Positions 7,645 to 14,730 of a stretch of 62,291 nt of DNA are shown one piece after another. The stretch covers positions 1 to 62,291 of the forward strand of contig JAJRSW010000104.1 in NCBI GenBank assembly GCA_024278595.1. The letters run 5' to 3'. The position numbers and the translations under genes are program-made. The notes under the pieces were generated by a model. The model searched no databases. It was not told the origin of the DNA and was given only the letters and a program-made list of their open reading frames with translations. Position 1 is the stretch's first letter. Each line of letters starts with the position of its first letter. Origin of the DNA: Fidelibacterota bacterium (GTDB lineage: Bacteria > Fidelibacterota > UBA8477 > JABMPR01).

Positions 7645-8151
7645 TTATTTCTGCTCCGCAATAATGGCACGGATTTTCTTTTGCGGATCTGTCAGAAAAT
7701 TAGTGCTGGAATGAGCGGCCAATGCATAGACGTTCTCTGCTTTGGAGCTAGAGCTTAATATGTTCAAATATTCAGTAGCAAATTCATCCCTCACCAGTTG
7801 TTCCTCGTATCTTTCAAAAAGATCGTTCAAGCGTTGATTTTGGGCGGTAGTAGGGACACGTGATCCTTTTTCCCACCGAACATAGGTAACTCTTTGGATC
7901 ATTAATTCATCCGCAATTTGCTCTTGGGTCAATCCGAATTTCCTCCGCTTCCCCCGCATCTCATCAGGGAAAAGGATTCCACGTTCCTCTCTTTTGATAT
8001 TCGAAACCATTTCGGCTGCTTCTAGTGAGTAAAAAACCTCACCACATTCATCGCACACATCCACTGTTATTCCCCTCAATGTATGGCCATGAAAACTAAA
8101 ATCTTCTACGAGATGTACGGATAGTTTTCCGCAAACTAAACATTTCTCCAT
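7645..8151 (-). CDS. YgiT-type zinc finger plus Xre HTH protein (MqsA-like)
   Basis: 168 residues. An N-terminal zinc ribbon with two Cys pairs (MEKCLVCGK and VCDECGEVFYS) is followed by a helix-turn-helix (RKFGLTQEQIADELMIQR, then WEKGSRVPTTAQNQRL), the layout of MqsA antitoxins. A further 50-residue tail is not recognised. MqsA proteins bind palindromes at their own promoter and neutralise a toxin encoded just upstream, and here an unknown 108-residue protein is encoded upstream with a one-base overlap. A perfect palindrome lies in front of the operon. It may be the antitoxin of a new pair or a lysogeny regulator. Confidence 0.8.
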   Translation of the reverse strand: MEKCLVCGKLSVHLVEDFSFHGHTLRGITVDVCDECGEVFYSLEAAEMVSNIKREERGILFPDEMRGKRRKFGLTQEQIADELMIQRVTYVRWEKGSRVPTTAQNQRLNDLFERYEEQLVRDEFATEYLNILSSSSKAENVYALAAHSSTNFLTDPQKKIRAIIAEQK

Positions 8152-8477
8152 TAATCCATTCCCCTTGATTCATGAGCGGATACACCCACCACATGGAAGT
8201 TTTTATATTCGTCCATCATAAATTTAATATATGGGTGTTGGGCATCCTCAATTTCAGGACAAAGAAGATACTGAAGTCGATCTTTCCAAATCTCCTGTTT
8301 CGCAGGGAACATTGAAATTGTACCTCCGCTCTTCAAATACTTAACACAAATATTCTTCATCTCTGAAGGGGTAAGCCCGAAATCTTCTAACATCTCATCA
8401 ATTGCTGATTCAACAAAACGATAATTGCCACGTTCAAGTGCCGATAGAAGTAGGGGTCGTATGTGCTCAGAATCCAC
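8151..8477 (-). CDS. Unknown 108-residue protein, first gene of the MqsA-like operon
   Basis: GTG start at 8477 with a strong GAGGTGG site. The N-terminal half looks helical (LLLSALERGNYRFVESAIDEM); the C-terminal half ends in KNFHVVGVSAHESRGMD. No family recognised. Its position ahead of an MqsA-like antitoxin, with a one-base overlap, is where the toxin sits in mqsRA operons, but no MqsR or DUF4258 signature is visible. Toxin is therefore only a positional guess. Confidence 0.6.
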   Translation of the reverse strand: MDSEHIRPLLLSALERGNYRFVESAIDEMLEDFGLTPSEMKNICVKYLKSGGTISMFPAKQEIWKDRLQYLLCPEIEDAQHPYIKFMMDEYKNFHVVGVSAHESRGMD

Positions 8478-8483
8478 TCACCA

Positions 8484-8542
8484 CCTCAAAGTTATATAAT
8501 TTAGCATCAATGTCAAATGAAATGAGTAATATTACTCATTTC
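8484..8542 (-). promoter_or_regulatory. Promoter and perfect 24-bp palindromic operator of the MqsA-like operon
   Basis: At 8519-8542 the half-site GAAATGAGTAAT is followed directly by its exact reverse complement. Reading leftward, TTGACA (8516-8511) and an AT-rich TATATAAC segment look like a promoter, then GAGGTGG as ribosome site. The palindrome touches the -35 side, as expected for autorepression by the HTH protein. It also covers the stop codon of the gene at 8532-9011. Confidence 0.65.
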
Positions 8543-9011
8543 CGGAATAGTCTATATTTCTCACTCTTTTCCAACCAGTATTGTCCAAGTCTCCAGTTAA
8601 TTTTCTTTCCCCACTCAGGCTATTCATAACTCTTTTTATGTGATCCTCAAAGAGGAGGAATGCTGCCCTAAATTTGTCTCCCCTAGATGCTTCACCTTCG
8701 AAAAAGAACCGGTCAGAGAGGAATATAGTAGGTCCCGAACCCAGCTCGATCTCGGTGTAATTTATGATTGAAGGGTCAATATTTATTTTCAACTCAACCT
8801 TGTCTACAATTCTTTCTTTGGATTTGAGTACAGGGAAATTTGTTTTGTAAGACCCCTTGTTTGCGGAGAGAGAAGAAATCGTAATTTTTGTTTTGTGGCT
8901 TCCGACGAAATACTGCAATAACTCCATATCAGAATGGTTTAGTTCAAGTTGTAATTCTAAAAGAATTGAGTCGTTGGCCAATCGTGGGATATTCGTGGTT
9001 ATAATTCTCAT
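8532..9011 (-). CDS. Unknown 159-residue prophage protein
   Basis: No family recognised. Predicted mostly beta in the first 110 residues, with alternating polar and hydrophobic stretches (VELKINIDPSIINYTEIEL), and helical later (AAFLLFEDHIKRVMNSL). No signal peptide or membrane span. It is the last gene of the leftward nine-gene run that starts with the Xre repressor, 11 bases after its neighbour. An accessory function expressed in the lysogen is inferred from position only. Confidence 0.6.
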   Translation of the reverse strand: MRIITTNIPRLANDSILLELQLELNHSDMELLQYFVGSHKTKITISSLSANKGSYKTNFPVLKSKERIVDKVELKINIDPSIINYTEIELGSGPTIFLSDRFFFEGEASRGDKFRAAFLLFEDHIKRVMNSLSGERKLTGDLDNTGWKRVRNIDYSGNE

Positions 9012-9022
9012 TAATTTACCCT

Positions 9023-9265
9023 CTATTGTTTAAATTTGTCTATCGCTTCCACTACATCTCCTGAAGCGGCAGTAATCAACTCCTTGAACTTGTCTAGATC
9101 CGTTAAGTATTGCTCAAGTTTAGATTTCTCGACCTGGTCAAAATTGCTGTACTGTTCCAGTCTCCGCTTGATTCCCTCTTGCTCTTTCTGGATGTCTAGG
9201 ATGACAAGGAAGGAATTGTCCTCGGAGCGGTGTTTAGTGAGGAAATTATTTATCAAGTACTTCAA
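9023..9265 (-). CDS. Small helical protein, 80 residues, unknown
   Basis: Highly charged, likely coiled-coil protein (IQKEQEGIKRRLEQYSNF, then KLEQYLTDLDKFKELI). Start at 9265 overlaps the previous gene by 20 bases, suggesting coupled translation with the membrane protein encoded upstream. No family recognised. It may form a complex with its neighbours at 9246 or 8532. Confidence 0.55.
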   Translation of the reverse strand: MKYLINNFLTKHRSEDNSFLVILDIQKEQEGIKRRLEQYSNFDQVEKSKLEQYLTDLDKFKELITAASGDVVEAIDKFKQ

Positions 9266-9743
9266 CTCCCTTAATAGCTAATGAAACTTCTTGGAAGACC
9301 AGTAACTTTTTGAATTTATGATTTCTAGTAAGGACCCAAGCGTATAGTCCAACCGGATAGAATAAAGTCTTCATTTTTGATTCAATCATATCAGATTCGA
9401 TTAACACTTTTAATGGAAGCTGATAGGTTGCGGTATCATGTTCTTTCAATGTTATAGGGAGATCCGACGAACCAGGTAAATAATCATTAAACCAGTCGTG
9501 ATGGGCTTTTAAAAAAATACCTGTAGTCCAACTGAATTTTGAAATTCGAACCGGTCTTCTGCCAAGATTCTGAATATAGATTTCTATAATATGCGGATGA
9601 ATATCTTCTTTGCTGACACCAGTTCTCATGAAGGTTGCGGTCCCTCTCAGAATTATTCGGTTGTCAATGTATGCTAAGTACACTGCAACAATTGAAACCG
9701 AAATTGTCCCCACTGCGGACAGCCAGGTTGCTAATTCACTCAT
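9246..9743 (-). CDS. Membrane-anchored protein with one N-terminal helix, unknown
   Basis: 165 residues. One membrane span at about residues 8-27 (LSAVGTISVSIVAVYLAYID) is followed by a soluble, beta-rich domain containing IYIQNLGRRPVRISKF. This design (short N-terminal anchor plus a domain of this type) is common in uncharacterised phage and defence-island proteins. It overlaps the ImmA-type gene upstream by eight bases, so both are translated together. Function unknown. Confidence 0.6.
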   Translation of the reverse strand: MSELATWLSAVGTISVSIVAVYLAYIDNRIILRGTATFMRTGVSKEDIHPHIIEIYIQNLGRRPVRISKFSWTTGIFLKAHHDWFNDYLPGSSDLPITLKEHDTATYQLPLKVLIESDMIESKMKTLFYPVGLYAWVLTRNHKFKKLLVFQEVSLAIKGVEVLDK

Positions 9744-10275
9744 TTCCCGTACCTATCAATATCACCCTCTCCCAAGTCCCACTCGGCGGTATAAAAAACA
9801 CTCTACACCCATTCCCACGAATGTCCTGCTTTTCCATAAAAGCCTGTTTAATGAGCCTTCCCTGGTATCCGTTAAGTAAACCATTTTTAGTCTTAAGCTG
9901 ACCGTTATCATAGATTGCTATCAGGTGTCCACGATCTGCAAGCCTTCTAGCCAGAAATTCATACGATACGTATGGGAATTTCTCTTTTAGTGTGTGCAGG
10001 TTCGTCTCCCGTCCAATCAATGCACTCGGCAATAGTAGTTCTGCTGCAAGCTCATCTGCTTCATTTTCCATCTCACATGTATAAGGTTGTGTATGCTTCA
10101 ACTGGATGTGGGCAAGCTCGTGAAGAATGCCAAAATTCTGCCGGAACTCTGGGAGCTTTGAGTTCACAATGATCCTCAATTTTCGGGCAACAGAAAGAGC
10201 CACTACCTCCTGGGGAAGAGGCTTTGCTATAACTTTGTAGCCATATTCAGATGCTATTTGAGAGGCGTGTGTCAA
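9736..10275 (-). CDS. ImmA/IrrE-type metallopeptidase (second copy)
   Basis: 179 residues, TTG start. The zinc motif is HELAHIQLKH near residue 52, with Glu in MENEADELAAELLLP completing the site, the textbook ImmA/IrrE pattern. It lies in the same leftward run as the Xre repressor at 13094, which suggests a role like ImmA of ICEBs1, cleaving the repressor to start induction. The intervening five genes are unusual for such a pair. The start lies five bases after the stop of the methyltransferase fusion. Confidence 0.8.
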   Translation of the reverse strand: MTHASQIASEYGYKVIAKPLPQEVVALSVARKLRIIVNSKLPEFRQNFGILHELAHIQLKHTQPYTCEMENEADELAAELLLPSALIGRETNLHTLKEKFPYVSYEFLARRLADRGHLIAIYDNGQLKTKNGLLNGYQGRLIKQAFMEKQDIRGNGCRVFFIPPSGTWERVILIGTGNE

Positions 10276-10279
10276 TAAC

Positions 10280-11872
10280 CTAGTACTCTGTTACGGTAGC
10301 GTAAAGCGATGGCATCGCTGAGCTTCTGAGCCGGAATTTAGTACCATGATTATGTCCAGTCCTTGCATCGAAATCGATGTAGATATCTCCACTTTCAATT
10401 GCATCAATGAAGTGGTGCTGGTCAAATGTCTGTAACATCATGATATCCTGATAGTGGAAGTGTGTTTTACCAGACATCCTTTTTGATGCAGCCCTAACAA
10501 AAAAGCAATTCGTGAGCTTAGTACCTGCCTTGTGAAACAGGTCATCAAATCCCCAGTATGGGAGTGGATTGATTTCCTTTCCCCTTACGAAGCTAGCCCA
10601 TTCTGGATGAGTTGTCTCATCTATCTTACGAGGATCAAAATCAATCAAAACTTTGCGTTCGTGCCTGTCTACCTTTACAGAGAACCCTCGGTCGCTATAA
10701 CGTCCAGCACATATAGTTTGCCTAAAACTTTTCTCATTTTCACTATACTTACCACCCGCCTCTTTGTGTTTCCATCCGAATTCGGGGAGTAATAGCTGAG
10801 GAACAAATTTCAATGCTCTTGGAGAAGGTTCCATATGGAAAAGCGTTAGCAGTGATGTTGTTTCCTTCTTTTGTGCTTTTAGCTCCCATTCAGCAGCGTT
10901 TGGAATTGGTAAATTATTCTCCTCAATTCCAAGTAAATCTTCAAGTGTATTACCTACTCCACCATCATTGTTAGGTCTACCGGACTCAATCCAACCTCTA
11001 TCACGAATTTCCTTCAATTGATCTATTAAGCCTGCCTTTGTAAATGTATCCACATTACTCTCCTCAATTTCAAATAGTTTTGTTTGGCTCACTGCTTTCT
11101 TAGGTTTGGGTCTCAAGACTGACGCAGGATTCTTCATCCTTTGTCTAGACATTTCACAATACTCTGGGGAGATATCAATGCCAATAAAATTTCTCTTTAG
11201 TTTTGTTGCTGCAAGAGCAGTCGTACCAGAGCCCATGAACGGGTCAAGGATTGTTTCTGCGTCGGTTGACGCAATCACTCGTTCTATCAACTTTACGGGA
11301 AATGGTGCGGGGTGCAAATTTTTACTTTCTTGGCCAAATTCCCATACGTCGCCATGAGAGTTTGAACCTTTTGTAAGTCTGAATTTCTTTTTTGCTATCA
11401 TGTATATAACTTCATAGGTCGGAAGGAAATATCCGGGGTTAAAATTAAACCCCCCTTTTCTACGCCAGATGATAATTTGACGCACTGGAAAGCCACTGAC
11501 AATATCTGATCGATCTTGAATCAATCCCCCTTGAACACGCCATTTGTGATTATAGAAAATGACTCCATCTTCTGGAATAATTCTTGTCATTTCATGTAAA
11601 CAAGCCCTTTGCCATTTAATATATTCATCGTGTGGCATATTGTCGTTGTAATTAGAGTAGCCCTCAATTAGGGCTGCATTCGACCATTTACCCCCTCTGC
11701 CATCCTTCATTCCGTTCCCTGTGGAGTTCTTCAGATTGTATGGTGGAGATGTGACAATACACTTAATACTTCCCGTAGGAATCATTTTCATTACTTCAAT
11801 AGTGTCACCACAAACAAATTGGTTTATAAAATCATTGGGATATTCGAGTTTGCCAGTTTTGGCCATAATCAT
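10280..11872 (-). CDS. DNA methyltransferase fused to an MvaI/BcnI-like endonuclease domain
   Basis: 530 residues. Residues 15-250 are a beta-class methyltransferase with catalytic TSPPYN at 41-46 (the SPPY form is typical of N4-cytosine enzymes) and the AdoMet motif DPFMGSGTT at 210-218. From about 275 the sequence resembles MvaI/BcnI restriction enzymes: RDRGWIES, then GNTLEDLLGIEENNLPIP, then EWELKAQKKETTSLLTLFH. The E-x-K of the nuclease site is E330 and K332. MvaI has an Asp five residues before that Glu; here the residue is Asn325, so cleavage may be weak or lost. MvaI and BcnI recognise CCWGG and CCSGG; specificity here is unknown. Confidence 0.8.
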   Translation of the reverse strand: MIMAKTGKLEYPNDFINQFVCGDTIEVMKMIPTGSIKCIVTSPPYNLKNSTGNGMKDGRGGKWSNAALIEGYSNYNDNMPHDEYIKWQRACLHEMTRIIPEDGVIFYNHKWRVQGGLIQDRSDIVSGFPVRQIIIWRRKGGFNFNPGYFLPTYEVIYMIAKKKFRLTKGSNSHGDVWEFGQESKNLHPAPFPVKLIERVIASTDAETILDPFMGSGTTALAATKLKRNFIGIDISPEYCEMSRQRMKNPASVLRPKPKKAVSQTKLFEIEESNVDTFTKAGLIDQLKEIRDRGWIESGRPNNDGGVGNTLEDLLGIEENNLPIPNAAEWELKAQKKETTSLLTLFHMEPSPRALKFVPQLLLPEFGWKHKEAGGKYSENEKSFRQTICAGRYSDRGFSVKVDRHERKVLIDFDPRKIDETTHPEWASFVRGKEINPLPYWGFDDLFHKAGTKLTNCFFVRAASKRMSGKTHFHYQDIMMLQTFDQHHFIDAIESGDIYIDFDARTGHNHGTKFRLRSSAMPSLYATVTEY

Positions 11873-11899
11873 TGTACCTATTCATTGTTTCAATAATTG

Positions 11900-12166
11900 C
11901 TATGTTATCATTAAGAATACCATAAAAACAGTCAGAATAAATATTCCTACTGTCAATAGAAGGACCCAAAATGTCTTCCGGTTCATTCCCTCCTGGAGAA
12001 TGCGATCTTTTACTTGGCTCTCCTGTTGCCTTGCATATAGAATTTGGGTGGCAGCAATATGCTGAGCAGCAAAATGTTTGAATTCTCCCTGAACAGCAAT
12101 TAGTTCTGCGTCGCTCTTATCCTTGAGATAGCCAAGTTGTTCATCTATGTGCCTCTGCTCTGCCAA
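11900..12166 (-). CDS. Tail-anchored small membrane protein, unknown
   Basis: 88 residues. A charged helical N-terminal part of about 60 residues (HIDEQLGYLKDKSDAELIAV) is followed by one C-terminal membrane span (FWVLLLTVGIFILTVFMVFL). It starts with TTG directly after the stop of the HTH gene. No family recognised. In the lysogenic operon such a protein could act in superinfection exclusion, but that is position-based inference. Confidence 0.55.
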   Translation of the reverse strand: MAEQRHIDEQLGYLKDKSDAELIAVQGEFKHFAAQHIAATQILYARQQESQVKDRILQEGMNRKTFWVLLLTVGIFILTVFMVFLMIT

Positions 12167-12439
12167 CTAGTTCATCCTCAAATCATGCAACCGTTCACTA
12201 TTTGACCTCCGAGGCCAATCCATGAAAGGTGGTACATCCCCTCCATGTTCTAGCCAAAACCAATCTGCTCCACTAAACTCCAGAATCTTGTGTAACGTGA
12301 TTTCATCCAACTTCAATTCACCGGTTGCGTAAAGATCAAAAAAGCTCACATCAATGTCTGCAATTTTGGCGAGGTCCTCAAGTGTGATATCATACCGCTG
12401 ACATATCAACTCGAAGCGATTCTTGGGAATAGTGCTCAT
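12167..12439 (-). CDS. Small HTH-like protein, possible second repressor
   Basis: 90 residues. ICQRYDITLEDLAKIADIDV and a following helix pair look like the DNA-binding domain of Cro/CI proteins, and WFWLEHGGDVPPF resembles the EWLLTGQG turn of the Xre repressor at 13094. There is no C-terminal dimerisation domain. It could modulate the main repressor or act as an antirepressor. It lies in the same run, ten bases after the lipoprotein gene. Confidence 0.6.
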   Translation of the reverse strand: MSTIPKNRFELICQRYDITLEDLAKIADIDVSFFDLYATGELKLDEITLHKILEFSGADWFWLEHGGDVPPFMDWPRRSNSERLHDLRMN

Positions 12440-12448
12440 CGTTAGGAC

Positions 12449-13081
12449 CTATTTAAAAGACGCATTGATTTCCTTCTGCTTTTGGTAATCCTGCTCCCAT
12501 TTATTGAAGTACTCAATACTAAGAACCGAATCAAGCACGGTCGCTGCTGCATAATCAAAGTAGATCATGTCTGGCTTGTGCGTCAAGTATGAGTTAAAGA
12601 GGTCGCCCATCTCTGACTGTTTCATAACCAGAGCGTGTTTCTCCGTTGTTTGCGATGCAAACTCAAGGCTGATCACATACGGTCCAGACGTGTACCAGTT
12701 ATCTCCAATGCTCCAGTATCCAATCGGCGACTCGAATGAAATAATATTTTTGGTAAGAGTGACGGAATCTGAAATAGCCTTCTCCCTCCATTCGAAATAT
12801 TTTTTTATCGAGCTTCTGAGTGTGGGCATGAATGTTTCATCGGCAATAAAACCTGTGTATCCCAAACTTTCACGCATCAAAAATTTGTACGTTTTCCGCT
12901 TTAGGTCATACCTGATCGTCATATAGCTTTCAAAAAACGTATCTACAGATCGTTCCCAGCGTTGGGTCGGAACTCTTGCGAAGCTCACCTCTTCTGATTC
13001 AACGTTAAGAGCCTCTTTGATTGTTCCACACCCTGAAAGCAGAAAAACTGCCATTCCAAACATTGCAATCCGGGTCTTCAT
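12449..13081 (-). CDS. Prophage lipoprotein, candidate superinfection-exclusion factor
   Basis: 210 residues with a lipoprotein signal peptide: basic start MKTR, hydrophobic core AMFGMAVFLL and lipobox LSGC with Cys at 18. The mature part is not recognised; aromatic and charged residues alternate as in periplasmic proteins. It follows the repressor gene by 12 bases, so it should be made in lysogens. Phage lipoproteins expressed from lysogeny operons often block entry of related phages; that role is inferred. Confidence 0.65.
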   Translation of the reverse strand: MKTRIAMFGMAVFLLSGCGTIKEALNVESEEVSFARVPTQRWERSVDTFFESYMTIRYDLKRKTYKFLMRESLGYTGFIADETFMPTLRSSIKKYFEWREKAISDSVTLTKNIISFESPIGYWSIGDNWYTSGPYVISLEFASQTTEKHALVMKQSEMGDLFNSYLTHKPDMIYFDYAAATVLDSVLSIEYFNKWEQDYQKQKEINASFK

Positions 13082-13093
13082 CTTTATCCCCCC

Positions 13094-13543
13094 CTACTCC
13101 CCATCCATCTCTCTCAACATATACAGCAACGAAACCCACTGCTGCAGCGTAGTCTTAGACTTTCTCCTGAAAGCGAGATTCCTTAAATCCTCAGCCTCTT
13201 GCTCTGTGATCAGAAATTTGCCACGATTAGCGGGAGACAGAAGCTCATCCAGCCCCCGGTCCTTGATCTCCATCCCGTCATCCTCCCAGGGCGGATCGAC
13301 CTGGTCATCATCAGGAATGTAGTCAATCTCAGAAACCTTCATACTGCCCTGGCCGGTGAGGAGCCATTCTACAGAGTAACCCATCTCCGAAATTTTTAGC
13401 AGCACACTTTGAGGTATATCTCGCTTACCCCCTTCATAGCTACCATAAGCACGAATTGAAACACCCAGCATATCGGCCCATTCTTGCTGGTTTTTTTCCT
13501 GCATGTGCCGAATTTTACGTAATCGGCGGTGTATTTCTTTCAT
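13094..13543 (-). CDS. Xre/CI-like phage repressor
   Basis: 149 residues. N-terminal helix-turn-helix at about 5-60 (RRLRKIRHMQEKNQQEWADM, then YGSYEGGKRDIPQSVL, then YSVEWLLTGQGSM), typical of phage repressors. An acidic linker (IPDDDQVDPPWEDD) and a helical C-terminal part of 65 residues follow. There is no LexA-type Ser-Lys autocleavage motif, so induction probably depends on another factor such as an ImmA-type protease. It is transcribed divergently from the early gene at 13626 across a short region with repeated sites. It is the first gene of the long leftward lysogeny run. Confidence 0.85.
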   Translation of the reverse strand: MKEIHRRLRKIRHMQEKNQQEWADMLGVSIRAYGSYEGGKRDIPQSVLLKISEMGYSVEWLLTGQGSMKVSEIDYIPDDDQVDPPWEDDGMEIKDRGLDELLSPANRGKFLITEQEAEDLRNLAFRRKSKTTLQQWVSLLYMLREMDGE

Positions 13544-13564
13544 ATTTCATCCTACCTATCTTTT

Positions 13565-13597
13565 TGTGCTTGTATTCTGCACACTCGTGCTTATACT
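13565..13597. promoter_or_regulatory. Divergent early/lysogeny control region
   Basis: In the 82 bases between the repressor and the first early gene, GTGCTTGTA (13566) and GTGCTTATA (13587) recur 21 bases apart, two helical turns. The first copy is half of an inverted repeat TGTGC...GCACA (13565-13583). A rightward promoter TTGTAT (13570) and TATACT (13592) with a 16-base spacer overlaps them, so repressor binding would block the early genes. Confidence 0.6.
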
Positions 13598-13625
13598 ACG
13601 CTAAACACAGCAAAAGGAAGTTAAG

Positions 13626-13844
13626 ATGAGCACAAACGAAAACAACACAACAAAACGCCACCTCATCGGGGTGAACGTGAGTGAGGACGAAAAGGCCAAG
13701 ATAGAAGCCTTTGCTCGTGATATTGAGCGTCGTCCTGTGGCTGCAATGGTCAGGATTGTACTGGACGATTACATGAACGGTCGTCTGGTTCGTGTTCCCA
13801 GACATACCGAAATCGCCAGCCCAACTTTTCAAAGTGTCAGGTAG
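13626..13844 (+). CDS. Ribbon-helix-helix-like early regulator
   Basis: 72 residues. HLIGVNVSEDEKAKIEAFAR, then PVAAMVRIVLDDYMNGR, has the beta-strand plus two-helix pattern of Arc/CopG-type DNA-binding proteins. It is preceded by AAGGAAG. As the first rightward gene opposite the repressor it occupies the cro position, so early control or repression of lysogeny genes is a reasonable inference. Confidence 0.65.
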   Translation: MSTNENNTTKRHLIGVNVSEDEKAKIEAFARDIERRPVAAMVRIVLDDYMNGRLVRVPRHTEIASPTFQSVR

Positions 13845-14018
13845 TTGATTGAAAACTACAGCGTTAAGTTGTTGTTTTTCAAGGCACATCGTAATGATAA
13901 ATGTAGATACAGGTGTACCCCTGCACAAGTTCTATCTGCACAATCTTGCCGAAATGTATTCAATTGGAAACCATGCCTAAGCGAATCAATCCATACCTTC
14001 CTGATGATTATCAATGCC
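13845..14018. other. Gene-free stretch after the RHH gene
   Basis: No coding region found. It contains short repeats around GCACA (near 13886, 13922 and 13938), which resemble half-sites of the control region at 13565. Convergent transcripts from 13626 and 14366 meet here, but no strong terminator hairpin is visible. Confidence 0.35.
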
Positions 14019-14366
14019 TCATGAATGAGTTATATCCTGATCATCATCAAAATACTCCATCGAGAAAATGTCGCCTGCTCCAATGTATATCGGGCCTCCT
14101 CGGGCTACGCCCCGATCCAAAGTACATGCCCCGAATAGGGGATGTTTACCCAGAATGCATACGACCGGTCCTACTGCTTTGTAGTCGGCTGGGGCAGGTT
14201 CACCCACGGCTACTCTCATTGGCTTCCCGTTGTGTTTATAGTCTACTGAATAGATACGGGGTGAGGGGATGACAAGCCCAGTGTGTTTCACCACAGCCTC
14301 CAGAACCTCTTCCGCCTCGTTTAAGTCTTTCGCTTCAGGGATAAAAAACTTTTTTCGCTTTTCCAA
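14019..14366 (-). CDS. Unknown 115-residue protein, leftward within the early region
   Basis: TTG start with an AAAGGAG site six bases upstream. Soluble, mixed alpha/beta (ipEAKDLNEAEEVLEAVV, then VAVGEPAPADYKAVGPVV, then GGPIYIGAGDIFSMEYF). No family recognised. It is on the opposite strand from its neighbours and is transcribed divergently from the excisionase-like gene at 14469. The ribosome site and codon pattern favour this strand over the overlapping rightward frame. Confidence 0.6.
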   Translation of the reverse strand: MEKRKKFFIPEAKDLNEAEEVLEAVVKHTGLVIPSPRIYSVDYKHNGKPMRVAVGEPAPADYKAVGPVVCILGKHPLFGACTLDRGVARGGPIYIGAGDIFSMEYFDDDQDITHS

Positions 14367-14468
14367 TAGCGTCTCCTTTCATGGGCAGGGCTGGAATTCG
14401 CTTTCCCCACGAACCAGCCTTGCCCCTCCTCAATTCAGCACCATGAATATACAAGGAATCATGTCCTG

Positions 14469-14729
14469 ATGTATGAGCGATACCTCAGCGTTGAAACATT
14501 TGCATCCTACCTGGATGTGTCCACCAGAACGGTTAAGAGGTGGATCGATAAACGAATCATCACAGCTCGTCGGTTCCACACAGGTGGACTTCGAATCCCA
14601 GCATCACAACTAGATCAAGCTTTCGTCCCCGAGAGCAGCAATTCTGATGAACTCCAATTTGATATAAACCGCCTCGTCGCAGATGTGCAAGCGAGGGGCA
14701 CACAATACAAAACCACACAGGAGGTATGA
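14469..14729 (+). CDS. MerR/excisionase-type helix-turn-helix protein
   Basis: 86 residues. LSVETFASYLDVSTRTVKRW, then a wing containing HTGGLRIPASQLDQAF, is the HTH_17 winged helix used by excisionases and small phage regulators. It could be the excisionase partner of the integrase at 5779 even though it is far from it, or an early transcription factor. It is followed closely by the gene at 14731. Confidence 0.7.
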   Translation: MYERYLSVETFASYLDVSTRTVKRWIDKRIITARRFHTGGLRIPASQLDQAFVPESSNSDELQFDINRLVADVQARGTQYKTTQEV

Positions 14730-14730
14730 A

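Noticed and set aside
9972-10172. Rightward frame opposite the second ImmA-type gene
   Set aside because: The leftward frame has the HExxH motif and fits the operon; this is its shadow.
13913-14272. Rightward frame of 119 codons opposite the gene at 14019-14366
   Set aside because: Cys-rich shadow without a ribosome site; the leftward frame has AAAGGAG and a sensible soluble protein sequence.
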